NCBI RefSeq assembly: GCF_024171865.1
Contig: NZ_JAMTCN010000001.1
Coordinates: forward strand, 310,001-374,000
Reading direction: 5' to 3'
Origin: Prauserella aidingensis
GTDB lineage: Bacteria > Actinomycetota > Actinomycetes > Mycobacteriales > Pseudonocardiaceae
Length of the DNA stretch: 64,000 nucleotides
The notes beneath the pieces were generated by a model. It was not told the origin of the DNA and ran no database searches. It saw nothing but the letters and a program-made list of their open reading frames with translations. Numbering within the stretch: position 1 is the stretch's first letter; each line of letters begins with the position of its first letter. The position numbers and the translations under genes were made by a program. This document shows, in pieces, positions 17,998 to 26,819 of this stretch.

Positions 17998-18950
17998 GTG
18001 ATGTCGTCGGTGCCGCGCCTGCCGCCGTCGGACTCGTCCGAGTCGTTCACCGTGCTCGGCGTGTACTCGAACGGAGCGGGCTCGTCGTCGTCCAACTCGT
18101 CCCAGCCCTCGGTGCCGCGCTGACGCTCGAGCTTGCGGTCGTGGAAGCGCGTGATCTGCAACGAGATCTCGAACAGGATGCACAGCGCACCGGCCAGGCC
18201 GATCATCGAGAACGGGTCCGCGGGCGTCACGAACGCCGCGAACACGAACATGATCATGATGATCCCGCGGCGCCACCGCTTGAGCATCTCGTAGCGGACG
18301 ACGCCCACGCGGTTGAGCATGATGATCAGCAGCGGCAGCTCGAAGCTCACGCCGAAGATCAGCAACAGTGACAGGACGAACGAGATGTACTTGTCACCGG
18401 TGAACCACGTGGCGAACTCGCCCGCGCCGAAGGTCGTGAGGATCTCCAGCGCGTGCGGCGCCATGAAGTAGGCCAGCAGCGCACCGCCCGCGAACAGCAG
18501 CGACGCGATGCCGACGAACGTCATCGCGTACTTGCGCTCCTTGGAGTACAGCCCGGGCGCGATGAACGCCCACAGCTGGTACAGCCAGAGCGGTGAGAAC
18601 AGGACGGCCCCGGCGCTGAGGCCGACCTTCATCTGGATCATGAACGCTTCGAAGGGCACCGTCTGCAACAGCTGGCATTCCCCGCCCTTGGGATAGCGCT
18701 GCTCCTGGGGAATGGCGCAGTAGGGCTCGGTGACCAGATCGCCGAGCGTCGGGATCGGCCCGATGCTGTTGCCGAACCAGATGAACCCGATGATGCCGCC
18801 CGCGATCAGGGCGAGCAGCGCGTAGCCGAGTCTGCGGCGGAACTCGTAGATGTGCTCGACGAGCGACATCGTGCCGTCGGGGTTGTGCCGACGGCTCCGA
18901 GCCTTCCGTTTACCGCCCCGACCTTCGCGCTGTGCGGAGGTGTCTCCCAC
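17994..18950 (-). CDS. tatC: Sec-independent protein translocase TatC
   Basis: 318 residues. Six transmembrane segments span about residues 35-260, with the conserved N-terminal MSLVEHIYEFRRRL and the periplasmic-loop motif FEAFMIQMKVG, both TatC hallmarks. TatC binds twin-arginine signal peptides and forms the translocase with TatA. The basic N-terminus and the acidic ~45-residue C-terminal tail (DELDDDEPAPFEY) are cytoplasmic; the acidic tail is longer than in E. coli. It lies 34 bp downstream of tatA. Confidence 0.96.
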   Translation of the reverse strand: MGDTSAQREGRGGKRKARSRRHNPDGTMSLVEHIYEFRRRLGYALLALIAGGIIGFIWFGNSIGPIPTLGDLVTEPYCAIPQEQRYPKGGECQLLQTVPFEAFMIQMKVGLSAGAVLFSPLWLYQLWAFIAPGLYSKERKYAMTFVGIASLLFAGGALLAYFMAPHALEILTTFGAGEFATWFTGDKYISFVLSLLLIFGVSFELPLLIIMLNRVGVVRYEMLKRWRRGIIMIMFVFAAFVTPADPFSMIGLAGALCILFEISLQITRFHDRKLERQRGTEGWDELDDDEPAPFEYTPSTVNDSDESDGGRRGTDDIT

Positions 18951-18984
18951 GAAAGCGTTCCGTTCTCGATCCGTGCGGGTGCGA

Positions 18985-19362
18985 TCAGCCGTTCTTCTGC
19001 GGCTGCTCGGCGGACTGCTGCTGCTTCAGCTCATCGAGCTGGCGCTGCAGCTGCTCCACCTGGGCGTCGGCGGGCTGAGCCGACGTCGCGTCGGTGACCT
19101 CGGCGTCGGCCTTGACCGTCGGATTCGAGATCTGCTTGGCGTCGGGCGTCGTAGTGGACGCTGCGGACGCCGCGGACGTCGTCGTGTCGGACTCAGCCGA
19201 GTCCTGTTCCGACTGCTCTCCGCGCAGGTCCTTCGTCTCGGCCTTGAAGACCTTCATGGACTTGCCGATCGAGCGTGCGGCGTCCGGCAGGCGCTTGGCG
19301 CCGAACAGCACCACGACGACCAGCACGAGGATGATCAAGTGCCACGGCTGAAAGGCGTTCAT
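18985..19362 (-). CDS. tatA: Sec-independent protein translocase TatA
   Basis: 125 residues. One transmembrane helix at the N-terminus ([12 protein letters not shown]), the [11 protein letters not shown] hinge and an amphipathic helix ([12 protein letters not shown]) define TatA. An unusually long hydrophilic tail rich in Thr, Ser, Ala and Gln makes up the last ~75 residues. TatA oligomers form the translocation path for folded proteins. GGGAGG lies in front of the ATG. It is the first tat gene of the cluster pafB-pafC-small gene-tatA-tatC, as in mycobacteria. Confidence 0.95.
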   Translation of the reverse strand: MNAFQPWHLIILVLVVVVLFGAKRLPDAARSIGKSMKVFKAETKDLRGEQSEQDSAESDTTTSAASAASTTTPDAKQISNPTVKADAEVTDATSAQPADAQVEQLQRQLDELKQQQSAEQPQKNG

Positions 19363-19376
19363 AGTGGGTGGCCTCC

Positions 19377-19634
19377 CTATTCGTTCAGGGCCGATCCTAC
19401 TGGTTCGGAAGGCGATCCCGAACCGGTTCGGACATGTCGGGTACGAAGGTCGCGAACGGCGACGCCGATCGCGGCCGCGCGGGCGCGGAGCATGCCCAGG
19501 CGGGATTCCACGTCCGACCGCACGTCCCCGGCGGCACGGCCGAATCCTTTCGCCGCACCTGCCATTCGGACCAGCGCGAGGACGAGCACGATCAACCCGG
19601 CCCCTGCCACGGCGGCACTCAGCACGTAGAACAC
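19377..19634 (-). CDS. Small single-pass membrane protein
   Basis: 85 residues. One transmembrane helix ([20 protein letters not shown]) is followed by a soluble helical tail with the pattern [20 protein letters not shown], probably amphipathic or coiled-coil. I do not recognise a named family. The GTG at 19634 lies 7 bases after TAGGCT (19642-19647), which supports this start and a leaderless mRNA. It sits between pafC (10 bp) and tatA (14 bp) on the same strand, so it could assist Tat or envelope function (inference). Confidence 0.65.
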   Translation of the reverse strand: MFYVLSAAVAGAGLIVLVLALVRMAGAAKGFGRAAGDVRSDVESRLGMLRARAAAIGVAVRDLRTRHVRTGSGSPSEPVGSALNE

Positions 19635-19644
19635 GTCCCCCAGC

Positions 19645-20625
19645 CTACTGGCGGCCGGTGATCGACAGGTGACGTGCTCGTGCCAACCCGGCGGCGGCGC
19701 GGCGTCGCACGGCCACCGCGAGTTCATCCGGCCGTTCCACCGTCGCCCGGCCGCCGAGCCCCAGGACCAGCCTCACCATCCACGACTCGTCGCCGTAACG
19801 CATCCGCACCCGCAGCTTGCCGCCTTCGAGCTCGGCCAACTCCTCGCACGGGTAGTACTCGGCGACCCATCGGGCGTCCGGTTCCAGCACCAGGTCGGCC
19901 TCCGGGTAGCTCTCGTGGGCCGAGAACACGCCGTCGGAGACGTCCGCGTGCCGGGCGTGCGGCGGTGGCGACGACGGCTCGTCGAGCACGGTCAGGTCGT
20001 CGACGCGGTCGAGCCGGAACAGGCGCACGTCCTCGGCGCGGCGGCACCACCCCTCCAGGTAGCTGTGGGCCTGCACGATGAGCAACCGCATCGGGTCGAC
20101 GGTGCGCTCGGTGATCCGGTCCCTCGATGCCGCGTAGTACCGCATCCGCAACGCACGCCCACGCTGCAGGGCGTCCCTGACCGTCTCCCTGGTCCGGGCG
20201 GTCGCCTCGTGCTCGCGGACGCCGTTGCCGACGACCACGCCCGCGGGCTGCGCGGCGCCCGCCGCGGTCTCGATCTTCGCGATCGCGCGGCCGACGGCGT
20301 CGGTGTCCACCACGCCCGGGGTCTCGGCGAGCGCCTTCAATGCGATGACCAGGGCACTCGCCTCGCCACCGGTGAGGCGCAGCGGCCTGCGCATCCCGGC
20401 GTCGAACGTCACCGACACGGTGTCGCCGTCGAAGGACAGGTCGATCAGGTCGCCGGGCCCGTACCCCGGCAAGCCGCACAGCCACAGCAGCTCGAGGTCC
20501 CTGCGCAGTTGTTTCGGCGTGACGTCGAAATCCTGGGCCGCCTGGTCGATCCGGATCCCCGGCCGGGCCAGCAGGTACGGCACGAGAGCCAGCAGTCTCG
20601 GCATGCGCTCGGTGGCCGCGCTCAT
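19645..20625 (-). CDS. pafC: WYL-domain transcriptional regulator PafC
   Basis: 326 residues. An N-terminal helix-turn-helix (about 15-65, DVTPKQLRRDLELLWLCGL), a WYL ligand-binding domain in the middle and a WCX C-terminal extension are present. In mycobacteria PafB and PafC form a heterodimer that activates LexA-independent DNA-damage genes. The ATG overlaps the pafB stop (ATGA), so the two subunits are co-translated in a fixed ratio, which fits a heterodimer. The ORF stays open far upstream on the same strand but that part overlaps pafB. Confidence 0.93.
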   Translation of the reverse strand: MSAATERMPRLLALVPYLLARPGIRIDQAAQDFDVTPKQLRRDLELLWLCGLPGYGPGDLIDLSFDGDTVSVTFDAGMRRPLRLTGGEASALVIALKALAETPGVVDTDAVGRAIAKIETAAGAAQPAGVVVGNGVREHEATARTRETVRDALQRGRALRMRYYAASRDRITERTVDPMRLLIVQAHSYLEGWCRRAEDVRLFRLDRVDDLTVLDEPSSPPPHARHADVSDGVFSAHESYPEADLVLEPDARWVAEYYPCEELAELEGGKLRVRMRYGDESWMVRLVLGLGGRATVERPDELAVAVRRRAAAGLARARHLSITGRQ

Positions 20626-21605
20626 CGTCTCTCCCCCGCCGCCGCGGCGACCCGTTCGAGCCGGTCCACCACGGCCTTGGCCAGCACGTCGGGGGCCAGC
20701 ACGACCGCGTCCGGGCCGTGGCCCGCGATCCAGTCGGCCGCACCTTCGGGGTGCTGGAGCTCGATCTCCACGACGTCGCCGTCCTCCCCGTCGAGCGGCC
20801 GCCGCTCGACGATCCGGGCGTGCCTGCGGATGCCCGCGGCCCTGCCCTCGGCGAGCCACAGCCGGGCCGTCGTGGCGGGCGACCCGTCGTCGCTCACCGT
20901 CGTGCCCGCGACGAAGTCGAGGAGGTCGACGTCCTCCGGACGTCGTACGGCCGCCCGCTGCCCCGTCTCCGTCACGTCGCCACTGATGCGCGAGAGGCGG
21001 AAGCAGCGGGGTGCATCGCGGTCCCGGTCGTGACCGACGACGTACCAGCGTCCGCGCCACGACACCACGCCCCACGGTTCCAGGGTGCGGGTGCGCCGCT
21101 CCGGCGAATCGGAGCGACGGTAGTCGAACCGTACCGTCGCTCCGCGCTGCACCGCCGCCAACAGCGGAGCGAACGCCGGTTCGGTGTGCACCCGCGGTTC
21201 GACCATCGCGTGCGCCTGATCGTCGACCTCGACCCCCGCGGCGCGCAGTTTCACCAGCGCCCCGTGCGCCTGCCCGGTCAGCTCCGGCGAATCCCACAAC
21301 CGCGCAGCGAGCGCCACGGCCGTCGCCTCGTCGGGGGCCAGGTCGATGTCGCCCAGCTCGTAGTCCCGGCGTGCGATCCGGTACCCCTCGGGGTCGAAGG
21401 CGGAGTTGGTGCCCGTTTCCAGGGGAATGCCCAGCTCACGCAGCTCGGCCTTGTCGCGCTCGAACATGCGGAAGAACGCCTCGGTGCTCGCCGCGTCGGC
21501 ATAGCCGGGCACGATCCCGCGGATGCGCTCGGCCGGCAGGTACTGCCGAGTGGACAGCAGCGCCAGCACCAGGTTGACCAGGCGTTCTGCACGTGCGGTG
21601 GACAC
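20622..21605 (-). CDS. pafB: WYL-domain transcriptional regulator PafB
   Basis: 327 residues. The N-terminal winged helix region begins STARAERLVNLVLALLSTRQ, matching the start of mycobacterial PafB, followed by the WYL domain (EPWGVVSWRGRWYVVGHDRD) and a WCX domain. It acts with PafC as a DNA-damage-responsive activator. The GTG at 21605 lies exactly 7 bases after TAGGGT, so a leaderless transcript is likely. It is separated from the upstream pafA by 152 bp and probably has its own promoter. Confidence 0.93.
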   Translation of the reverse strand: MSTARAERLVNLVLALLSTRQYLPAERIRGIVPGYADAASTEAFFRMFERDKAELRELGIPLETGTNSAFDPEGYRIARRDYELGDIDLAPDEATAVALAARLWDSPELTGQAHGALVKLRAAGVEVDDQAHAMVEPRVHTEPAFAPLLAAVQRGATVRFDYRRSDSPERRTRTLEPWGVVSWRGRWYVVGHDRDRDAPRCFRLSRISGDVTETGQRAAVRRPEDVDLLDFVAGTTVSDDGSPATTARLWLAEGRAAGIRRHARIVERRPLDGEDGDVVEIELQHPEGAADWIAGHGPDAVVLAPDVLAKAVVDRLERVAAAAGERR

Positions 21606-21612
21606 CTCTCCC

Positions 21613-21618
21613 ACCCTA
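21613..21618 (-). promoter_or_regulatory. -10 element (TAGGGT) of pafBC, leaderless
   Basis: On the reverse strand TAGGGT, then GGGAGAG, then the GTG of pafB. The distance would place the transcription start at the start codon. Although GGGAGAG resembles a ribosome site, it abuts the start codon too closely to act as one. Confidence 0.5.
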
Positions 21619-21757
21619 GCCTGCCCGATTCCGCGGTTCCGGGAGGTCCCGCGGACGCGTCGAACGGCCAGGAACGCGGCAGCGGTCGAACAGTCCCGGG
21701 AACCACGCTCGCCCACGATGGCCACGGGCGACCTCACTCGGCTGCGGACGTCCCGGC

Positions 21758-23116
21758 CTACAACGAGTTGATCAGCCGGTCGACCCGTTCGTCGACGGCG
21801 CGGAACGGGTCCTTGCACAGCACGGTCCGTTGCGCCTGGTCGTTCAGCTTGAGGTGCACCCAGTCGACCGTGAAGTCGCGACCGGCCTGCTGCGCCGCCG
21901 CGATGAAGTCCCCACGCAGTTTCGCCCGCGTCGACTGGGGCGGGGTGTCCTTCGCGGCCTCGATCTCGCCGTCGTCGGTCACCCGCTGCACCAGCCCCTT
22001 GCGCTGCAACAGGTCGAACACACCCCGCCCCCGCCGGATGTCGTGGTACGCCAGGTCCAACTGCGCCACCCGCGGGTCCGACAGGTCGAGGTTGTGCTTC
22101 GCGCGGTACCGCTCGACGAACCGGTGCTTGATCGCCCAGTCGATCTCCGTGTCGATCAGCGAGTAGTCCTGCTGCTCGACCGCGTCCAGCGCACGGCCCC
22201 ACAGGTCCACGACCCGCCGCATCAGCGGGCTCGCGTCGGTCGCCTCCACGTGCTGCACCGCCCGCGCGTAGTACTCCCGCTGGATCTCCAGCGCCGAGGC
22301 CTCCCGGCCGCCCGCGAGCCGCACCTGCCGCCGGCCCGTCATGTCGTGGCTGATCTCCCGGATCGCGCGGATCGGGTTGTCCAGGCTGAAGTCCCGGAAC
22401 TGCACCCCCTGCTCGATCATCTCCAGCACCAGGTGCGCCGTGCCGACCTTCAACAACGTCGTCGGCTCCGACATGTTCGAATCGCCCACGATCACGTGCA
22501 GCCTGCGGTACCGCTCGGCGTCGGCGTGCGGCTCGTCGCGCGTGTTGATGATCGGGCGCGACCGCGTCGTCGCGCTCGACACGCCCTCCCAGATGTGCTC
22601 GGCCCGCTGCGACAGGCAGTACACCGCACCCCGCGGGGTCTGCAGCACCTTGCCCGCGCCGCAGATGAGCTGCCGCGTGACCAGGAACGGCAGCAGCACG
22701 TCCGCGATCCGCGAGAACTCGCCGGCCCGCGTGACCAGGTAGTTCTCGTGACAGCCGTACGAGTTGCCCGCCGAATCGGTGTTGTTCTTGAACAGGAAGA
22801 TGTCGCCGCCGATGCCCTCGTCGGCGAGCCTGCGCTCGGCGTCGACCAGCAGATCCTCGAGGATCCGCTCCCCCGCCTTGTCGTGCGTGACGAGCTGGGT
22901 CAGGTCGTCACACTCGGCCGTCGCGTACTCCGGATGGGAGCCCACGTCGAGGTAGAGCCGCGACCCGTTGGACAGGAAGACGTTGGACGACCGGCCCCAC
23001 GACACGACACGCCGGAACAGATACCGCGCCACCTCGTCGGGCGAGAGCCTGCGCTGCCCGTGGAACGTGCAGGTGACTCCGAACTCGGTTTCGATCCCAA
23101 AGATCCGCCGCTGCAT
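21758..23116 (-). CDS. pafA: Pup--protein ligase PafA
   Basis: 452 residues. The glutamine-synthetase-like fold begins with [11 protein letters not shown] (ATP-binding Glu), and [16 protein letters not shown] contains the catalytic base D57, at the same position as in M. tuberculosis PafA. The enzyme activates the C-terminal glutamate of Pup as a phosphate ester and joins it to substrate lysines. It lacks the Dop-specific insertion, which separates it from its paralog at 26820-28322. The ATG follows TACCCT (23123-23128) by 6 bases, a leaderless signature. It is encoded next to pafBC but apart from pup and dop. Confidence 0.97.
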   Translation of the reverse strand: MQRRIFGIETEFGVTCTFHGQRRLSPDEVARYLFRRVVSWGRSSNVFLSNGSRLYLDVGSHPEYATAECDDLTQLVTHDKAGERILEDLLVDAERRLADEGIGGDIFLFKNNTDSAGNSYGCHENYLVTRAGEFSRIADVLLPFLVTRQLICGAGKVLQTPRGAVYCLSQRAEHIWEGVSSATTRSRPIINTRDEPHADAERYRRLHVIVGDSNMSEPTTLLKVGTAHLVLEMIEQGVQFRDFSLDNPIRAIREISHDMTGRRQVRLAGGREASALEIQREYYARAVQHVEATDASPLMRRVVDLWGRALDAVEQQDYSLIDTEIDWAIKHRFVERYRAKHNLDLSDPRVAQLDLAYHDIRRGRGVFDLLQRKGLVQRVTDDGEIEAAKDTPPQSTRAKLRGDFIAAAQQAGRDFTVDWVHLKLNDQAQRTVLCKDPFRAVDERVDRLINSL

Positions 23117-23216
23117 TCTTCAAGGGTAGGCGGTGAAAGCCCGGAACTGGGGAACGAAATCGCGCGCGGCCGGACGCCGACACCGACTTCGCACCCCGTA
23201 CGGCAGCATGTCGGCC

Positions 23217-24623
23217 ATGACCGCGCCCCTGCTTCGACGCGTCGCCGCACTTCAGCGCGTCGGCCGCCCCGACCGCCGGCTCATGGCCCGCAGCGCCGCC
23301 CTGCCCCGCACCCACGCCGACCACGCACTCACCGTGATCACCCGGTCGGCGGACAAAGCACGGCTGTGGTGGGTCGTCGCAGGCGCGCTCGCCACCCGCC
23401 GGGGCGCCCCACGCCGGGCCGCCCTCCGCGGCATCGGCAGCATCGGGTTCGCGAGCCTCGCCGCCAGCTTCGTCGCCAAGGAACTGCTGCCCCGGCGCCG
23501 TCCCGCGGCCTCGGCGGTCCCCGAACACCGGAGACTCGCCCGCCGCCCCGACTCCTCGTCGTTCCCGTCCGGCCACGCCGCATCCGCCGCCGCGTTCGTG
23601 ACCGGCGCCTTCCAGGAATCGCCCTCCGTGGGACTGGCCCTGCTGCCGCTCGCCGCCGCCGTCGCCTACTCACGCGTCCACACCGGCGTGCACTGGCCCA
23701 GCGACGTCGGCGCTCCCCTCATGGTCGACGGCGAGAACATGCTCGCGGTCGTCAACCCCGCGTCCGGCGACCCCGCCGACGACCCGACGGCCGAGGTCCG
23801 CTTCGCCTGGCCCAAGGCCGACCTGCTGCTGCCCGACCCGGAGGGCGACCTCCGCGGCCAGATCACCGCCGAGATCCGCCGTCGGGCGGGCGGCGACGGA
23901 GCCATCCGCGCACTCGGCGTCGCAGGCGGCGACGGCACCGTGGCCGCCGTGGCCTCCGTCGCCGCCGACACCGGCCTGCCACTCGCCCTCATCCCCGCGG
24001 GCACGCTCAACCACTTCGCCCGCGACGTCGGAGTCCGCTCCATGCCCGACGCCGACGTCGCGACCGAACGCGGCACGGCGGTCGGCATCGACCTCGGCGA
24101 GGTGACCGTGGACGGGCTCGGCGGCACCCACCGCCGGTGGTTCGTCAACACCGCCAGCCTGGGCGGCTACCCGGAAATGGTGCGGCTACGCGAGAAGATC
24201 GAGCAGCGGCACCCCAAATGGCCGTCGGCGGTGCTCGCGATGGTGCGCGTGCTCCGCAGGGCGAAACCGTTCCCGGTGCGGCTCAACGGAAAACGTGCGC
24301 TCGTCTGGCTCGTGTTCGTCGGCAACGGCACCTACGCGCCCAAGGGATTCTGGCCCAACCGCAGGCCCGCGCTCGACACGGGCCTGCTCGACGTGCGCTA
24401 CCTGCGTGCCGACGTGCCCTACTCCCGGGCACGATTCGTGCTCTCGGCCGTCACCAAGACACTCCACGCCAGCCACGTGTACCGGCAACGGGACCTGCCC
24501 GCCCTCGACGTCGAACTGCTCGACGGACACCGCAGGCTCGCGAGCGACGGCGAGGTAGGCCCGCTCGGCCGCCGGTTCCGCTTCCGGTCCCGTCCCAGTG
24601 CGCTCACGATCTACCGGCGATGA
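23217..24623 (+). CDS. Fused PAP2 phosphatase / diacylglycerol kinase-family protein
   Basis: 468 residues in two domains. Residues ~1-165 carry PAP2 phosphatase motifs: KELLPRRRP, SFPSGHAAS and SRVHTGVHWPSD. Residues ~175-465 form a lipid kinase domain with VAGGDGTVAAV, IPAGTLNHFARD and NTASLGGYPEMV. One half removes and the other adds lipid phosphate, probably at the membrane. The PAP2 part has fewer obvious helices than membrane PAP2 enzymes. The start is uncertain: 23217 follows CAGCAT by 7 bases, 23208 is an alternative. It is divergent from pafA by about 100 bp. Confidence 0.85.
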   Translation: MTAPLLRRVAALQRVGRPDRRLMARSAALPRTHADHALTVITRSADKARLWWVVAGALATRRGAPRRAALRGIGSIGFASLAASFVAKELLPRRRPAASAVPEHRRLARRPDSSSFPSGHAASAAAFVTGAFQESPSVGLALLPLAAAVAYSRVHTGVHWPSDVGAPLMVDGENMLAVVNPASGDPADDPTAEVRFAWPKADLLLPDPEGDLRGQITAEIRRRAGGDGAIRALGVAGGDGTVAAVASVAADTGLPLALIPAGTLNHFARDVGVRSMPDADVATERGTAVGIDLGEVTVDGLGGTHRRWFVNTASLGGYPEMVRLREKIEQRHPKWPSAVLAMVRVLRRAKPFPVRLNGKRALVWLVFVGNGTYAPKGFWPNRRPALDTGLLDVRYLRADVPYSRARFVLSAVTKTLHASHVYRQRDLPALDVELLDGHRRLASDGEVGPLGRRFRFRSRPSALTIYRR

Positions 24624-24625
24624 CC

Positions 24626-24662
24626 GTGGGTGTGACCCGGCACCTCACCGCGTCACACCCAC
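24626..24662. terminator. Bidirectional terminator hairpin
   Basis: GTGGGTGTGAC (24626-24636) pairs perfectly with GTCACACCCAC (24652-24662) around a 15-base loop, between the convergent PAP2-kinase fusion gene and prcA. Confidence 0.65.
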
Positions 24663-24695
24663 CGGACACCCGGTCGTGTCGGCCGGACGGGCGCG

Positions 24696-25484
24696 TCAGC
24701 CGTCGGACTTCTCGTCGCCCTCGGAACCGGAGTCGCTGCTGTCGGCCGCCTCCGTACGCGCGGGAAGCAGCGCGTCCAGAGCGGCACCCGTGATGCGACG
24801 GAACTTGCGGCCCGGCCGCTCCCGCTCCAGCACGGCGACCTCGAGCTTGCTCGGCTCACCCTCCTGCGCCGAACTCGACGCACTGTTGCCGTTGCCGCCG
24901 CTGCCACTGCCCGACGTGGACGGGCGGAACGCCTCCGCCGCCACTCGCACCGCGTCGGCGAGCTCCATACCGTCGGCGAACGTATCCTTCAGCTTCGTGT
25001 TGATCGCGTCCGTCTGACCGCCCATCACCACGAACTGCGGCTCGTCGACGATCGACCCGTCGTAGGTCAGCCGGTACAGCTCGTCCTCGTCGGCGTTCGC
25101 GCCCACCTGGGCCACACAGATCTCCACCTCGAACGGCTTGAGCTGCTCGGTGAAGATCGTGCTCAACGTCTGGGCGTACACGTTCGCCAACGCCCGCGCA
25201 CTCACGTCACGCCGGTCGTACTGGTAACCCTGCAGGTCCACGTGCCGGATACCGCCCCGGCGCAGGCTCTCGAACTCGCTGTAGCGGCCGACCGCGGCGA
25301 ACCCGATGCGGTCGTAGATCTCCGACACCTTGTGCAGCGTCGGCGACGGATTCTCCGCCACGAACAGGACTCCGCCCCGGTATTTGAGCACCACGACGCT
25401 CCGACCGCGGGCAATACCCTTCCGCGCGAGTTCGGAACGCTCCCGCATCAACTGCTCGGGCGAGGCGTACAGCGGCATCGACAC
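24696..25484 (-). CDS. prcA: 20S proteasome alpha subunit PrcA
   Basis: 262 residues. The N-terminal [19 protein letters not shown] is the gate segment and H0 helix of bacterial alpha subunits, followed by the [18 protein letters not shown] core strand. The C-terminal ~65 residues are acidic and Ser/Gly-rich, as in other actinobacterial alpha subunits. Seven copies form each outer ring; the C-termini of Mpa dock between them. The gene lies 105 bp downstream of prcB with a strong hairpin in the gap (see 25553-25581), while mycobacterial prcB and prcA are nearly contiguous. Confidence 0.97.
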   Translation of the reverse strand: MSMPLYASPEQLMRERSELARKGIARGRSVVVLKYRGGVLFVAENPSPTLHKVSEIYDRIGFAAVGRYSEFESLRRGGIRHVDLQGYQYDRRDVSARALANVYAQTLSTIFTEQLKPFEVEICVAQVGANADEDELYRLTYDGSIVDEPQFVVMGGQTDAINTKLKDTFADGMELADAVRVAAEAFRPSTSGSGSGGNGNSASSSAQEGEPSKLEVAVLERERPGRKFRRITGAALDALLPARTEAADSSDSGSEGDEKSDG

Positions 25485-25552
25485 TTGCGTTGGCTCCGCT
25501 CTGTTCGGGGATGTGAAGCTGACGAGTGTGGGGGAATCGGGCTCGAACCGGC

Positions 25553-25581
25553 CCGGGTCGCGTGGACCGCACGCGACCCGG
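25553..25581 (-). terminator. Strong hairpin between prcB and prcA
   Basis: CCGGGTCGCGTG (25553-25564) and CACGCGACCCGG (25570-25581) form a perfect 12-bp stem with a 5-base loop, beginning 8 bases after the prcB stop codon. It looks like an intrinsic terminator or an mRNA-processing or stability element within the operon. No T-run follows. Confidence 0.6.
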
Positions 25582-25589
25582 CGACCGGA

Positions 25590-26450
25590 TCAGCCGCGCC
25601 AGTCCTGCTGGGCCGCGCGGTCGGCGACGACGGCCTCGGCGATGGTCGACGTCTCCTCCGTGGGCAACTGCACGGCGCCGTGCTCGGCCGTGATCGTGAC
25701 GACGCTCGGGTAGATCTTCCGCGCCACGTCCGGCCCGCCGGTCGCCGTGTCGTCGTCCGCCGCGTCGTAGAGCGACTCGATCGCCGCCCGCACCGCGGCG
25801 TCCTGGTCGGCGTCGGGGTCGTAGAGCTTCTTCATCGCCGACTTGGCGAACACCGATCCGGAACCGATCGCGTGGAACCCGGCGTTCTCCTCGTACCGGC
25901 CGCCCGTCACGTCGAACGACACGATCCGGCCCGCCCGCTTGGGGTCGGAGGCCTCGATGTCGTACCCGACGAACAACGGGACCACCGCGAGCCCCGCCAT
26001 CGCCGCATCCAGGTTGCCTCGCACCATCGTCGCGAGCTTGTTCGACTTACCGTCGAGCGACAGCGACACACCCTCGATCTTCTCGTAGTGCGCCAGCTCC
26101 ACGGTGTACAGCCGGACGAGTTCGAGAGCGATACCCGCCGTGCCCGCGATGCCCACGGCCGAATAGGCATCGGTCACGTAGACCTTGTCCATGTCGCGGG
26201 TCGCGATCAGGTTGCCACTCGTCGCACGCCGGTCACCCGCGATCAGCACCCCGCCGTTGAACGTCGCGGCCACGATCGTCGTGCCGTGCGGCGCGTCGAG
26301 GTCACCCCCCGACGTGCCCATGCCCGCGGACCGCTTGCTGGGAAGCAGATCCGGCGCCTCGGCACGCAGGAAATCGGCGAAGGACGACGTCGTCGACGAC
26401 AAGTAGGCGGAGGGCAGCGCGAAGCCCGAGTTGCGCGGAATCTGTTCCAT
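25590..26450 (-). CDS. prcB: 20S proteasome beta subunit PrcB
   Basis: 286 residues. A 56-residue propeptide ends ...DAPHG, followed by the catalytic Thr57 ([11 protein letters not shown]), which becomes Thr1 after self-cleavage. The downstream GDRRATSGN contains the conserved active-site Asp/Arg region and Lys follows in MDKVYV. It forms the two inner rings and carries the peptidase sites. It follows pup by 79 bp. TACTGT lies about 30 bases upstream of the ATG and may be a -10 for a separate prcB promoter (weak). Confidence 0.97.
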   Translation of the reverse strand: MEQIPRNSGFALPSAYLSSTTSSFADFLRAEAPDLLPSKRSAGMGTSGGDLDAPHGTTIVAATFNGGVLIAGDRRATSGNLIATRDMDKVYVTDAYSAVGIAGTAGIALELVRLYTVELAHYEKIEGVSLSLDGKSNKLATMVRGNLDAAMAGLAVVPLFVGYDIEASDPKRAGRIVSFDVTGGRYEENAGFHAIGSGSVFAKSAMKKLYDPDADQDAAVRAAIESLYDAADDDTATGGPDVARKIYPSVVTITAEHGAVQLPTEETSTIAEAVVADRAAQQDWRG

Positions 26451-26529
26451 GCGTGCTCGTAGTTCCCATCGACGAAAGGGACAGTACCGAAATGTTGATC
26501 AGCGAGCCTAGGTCACGCCGGAGCCTGCG

Positions 26530-26724
26530 TCACTCTCCGCCCTTCTGCACGTAGGCCCGCACGAAGTCCTCGGCGTTCTCCTCGAGGACGTCGTCGATCT
26601 CGTCGAGGATCGTGTCGACGTCCTCGCCCATCTGCTCACGGCGTTCCTGACCGGCCGGGGCTGCGCCTTCGGCCTCGTCCTCGGAGTCGCCGCCGCCGTG
26701 CTTCTCGATCTTCTCCTGAGCCAT
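26530..26724 (-). CDS. pup: Prokaryotic ubiquitin-like protein Pup, Glu-terminal
   Basis: 64 residues, the normal size. A disordered acidic N-terminal half is followed by the Mpa-binding helical region (DVDTILDEIDDVLEENAEDF) and the terminal KGGE. The last codon is GAG (Glu), so Pup is made ready for ligation; in M. tuberculosis the last residue is Gln and Dop must deamidate it first. GGGAGG precedes the ATG and TAGGCT lies about 40 bases upstream. It sits between dop (95 bp) and prcB (79 bp). Confidence 0.97.
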   Translation of the reverse strand: MAQEKIEKHGGGDSEDEAEGAAPAGQERREQMGEDVDTILDEIDDVLEENAEDFVRAYVQKGGE

Positions 26725-26819
26725 TGCCGCCTCCCGGTGTGACCGATGAGCTTCTGCCGCCCAGCCTACCCAGAGGAAGGGCGATTCGGGACGATCGTTG
26801 ACGGAGTGGTGATCTTCTC

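Noticed and set aside
25525-25560. tRNA-like T-arm (GGTTCGAGCCC on the reverse strand) next to the prcB-prcA hairpin
   Set aside because: No acceptor, D or anticodon stems can be formed around it; the TTCGAG match alone is not a tRNA gene.
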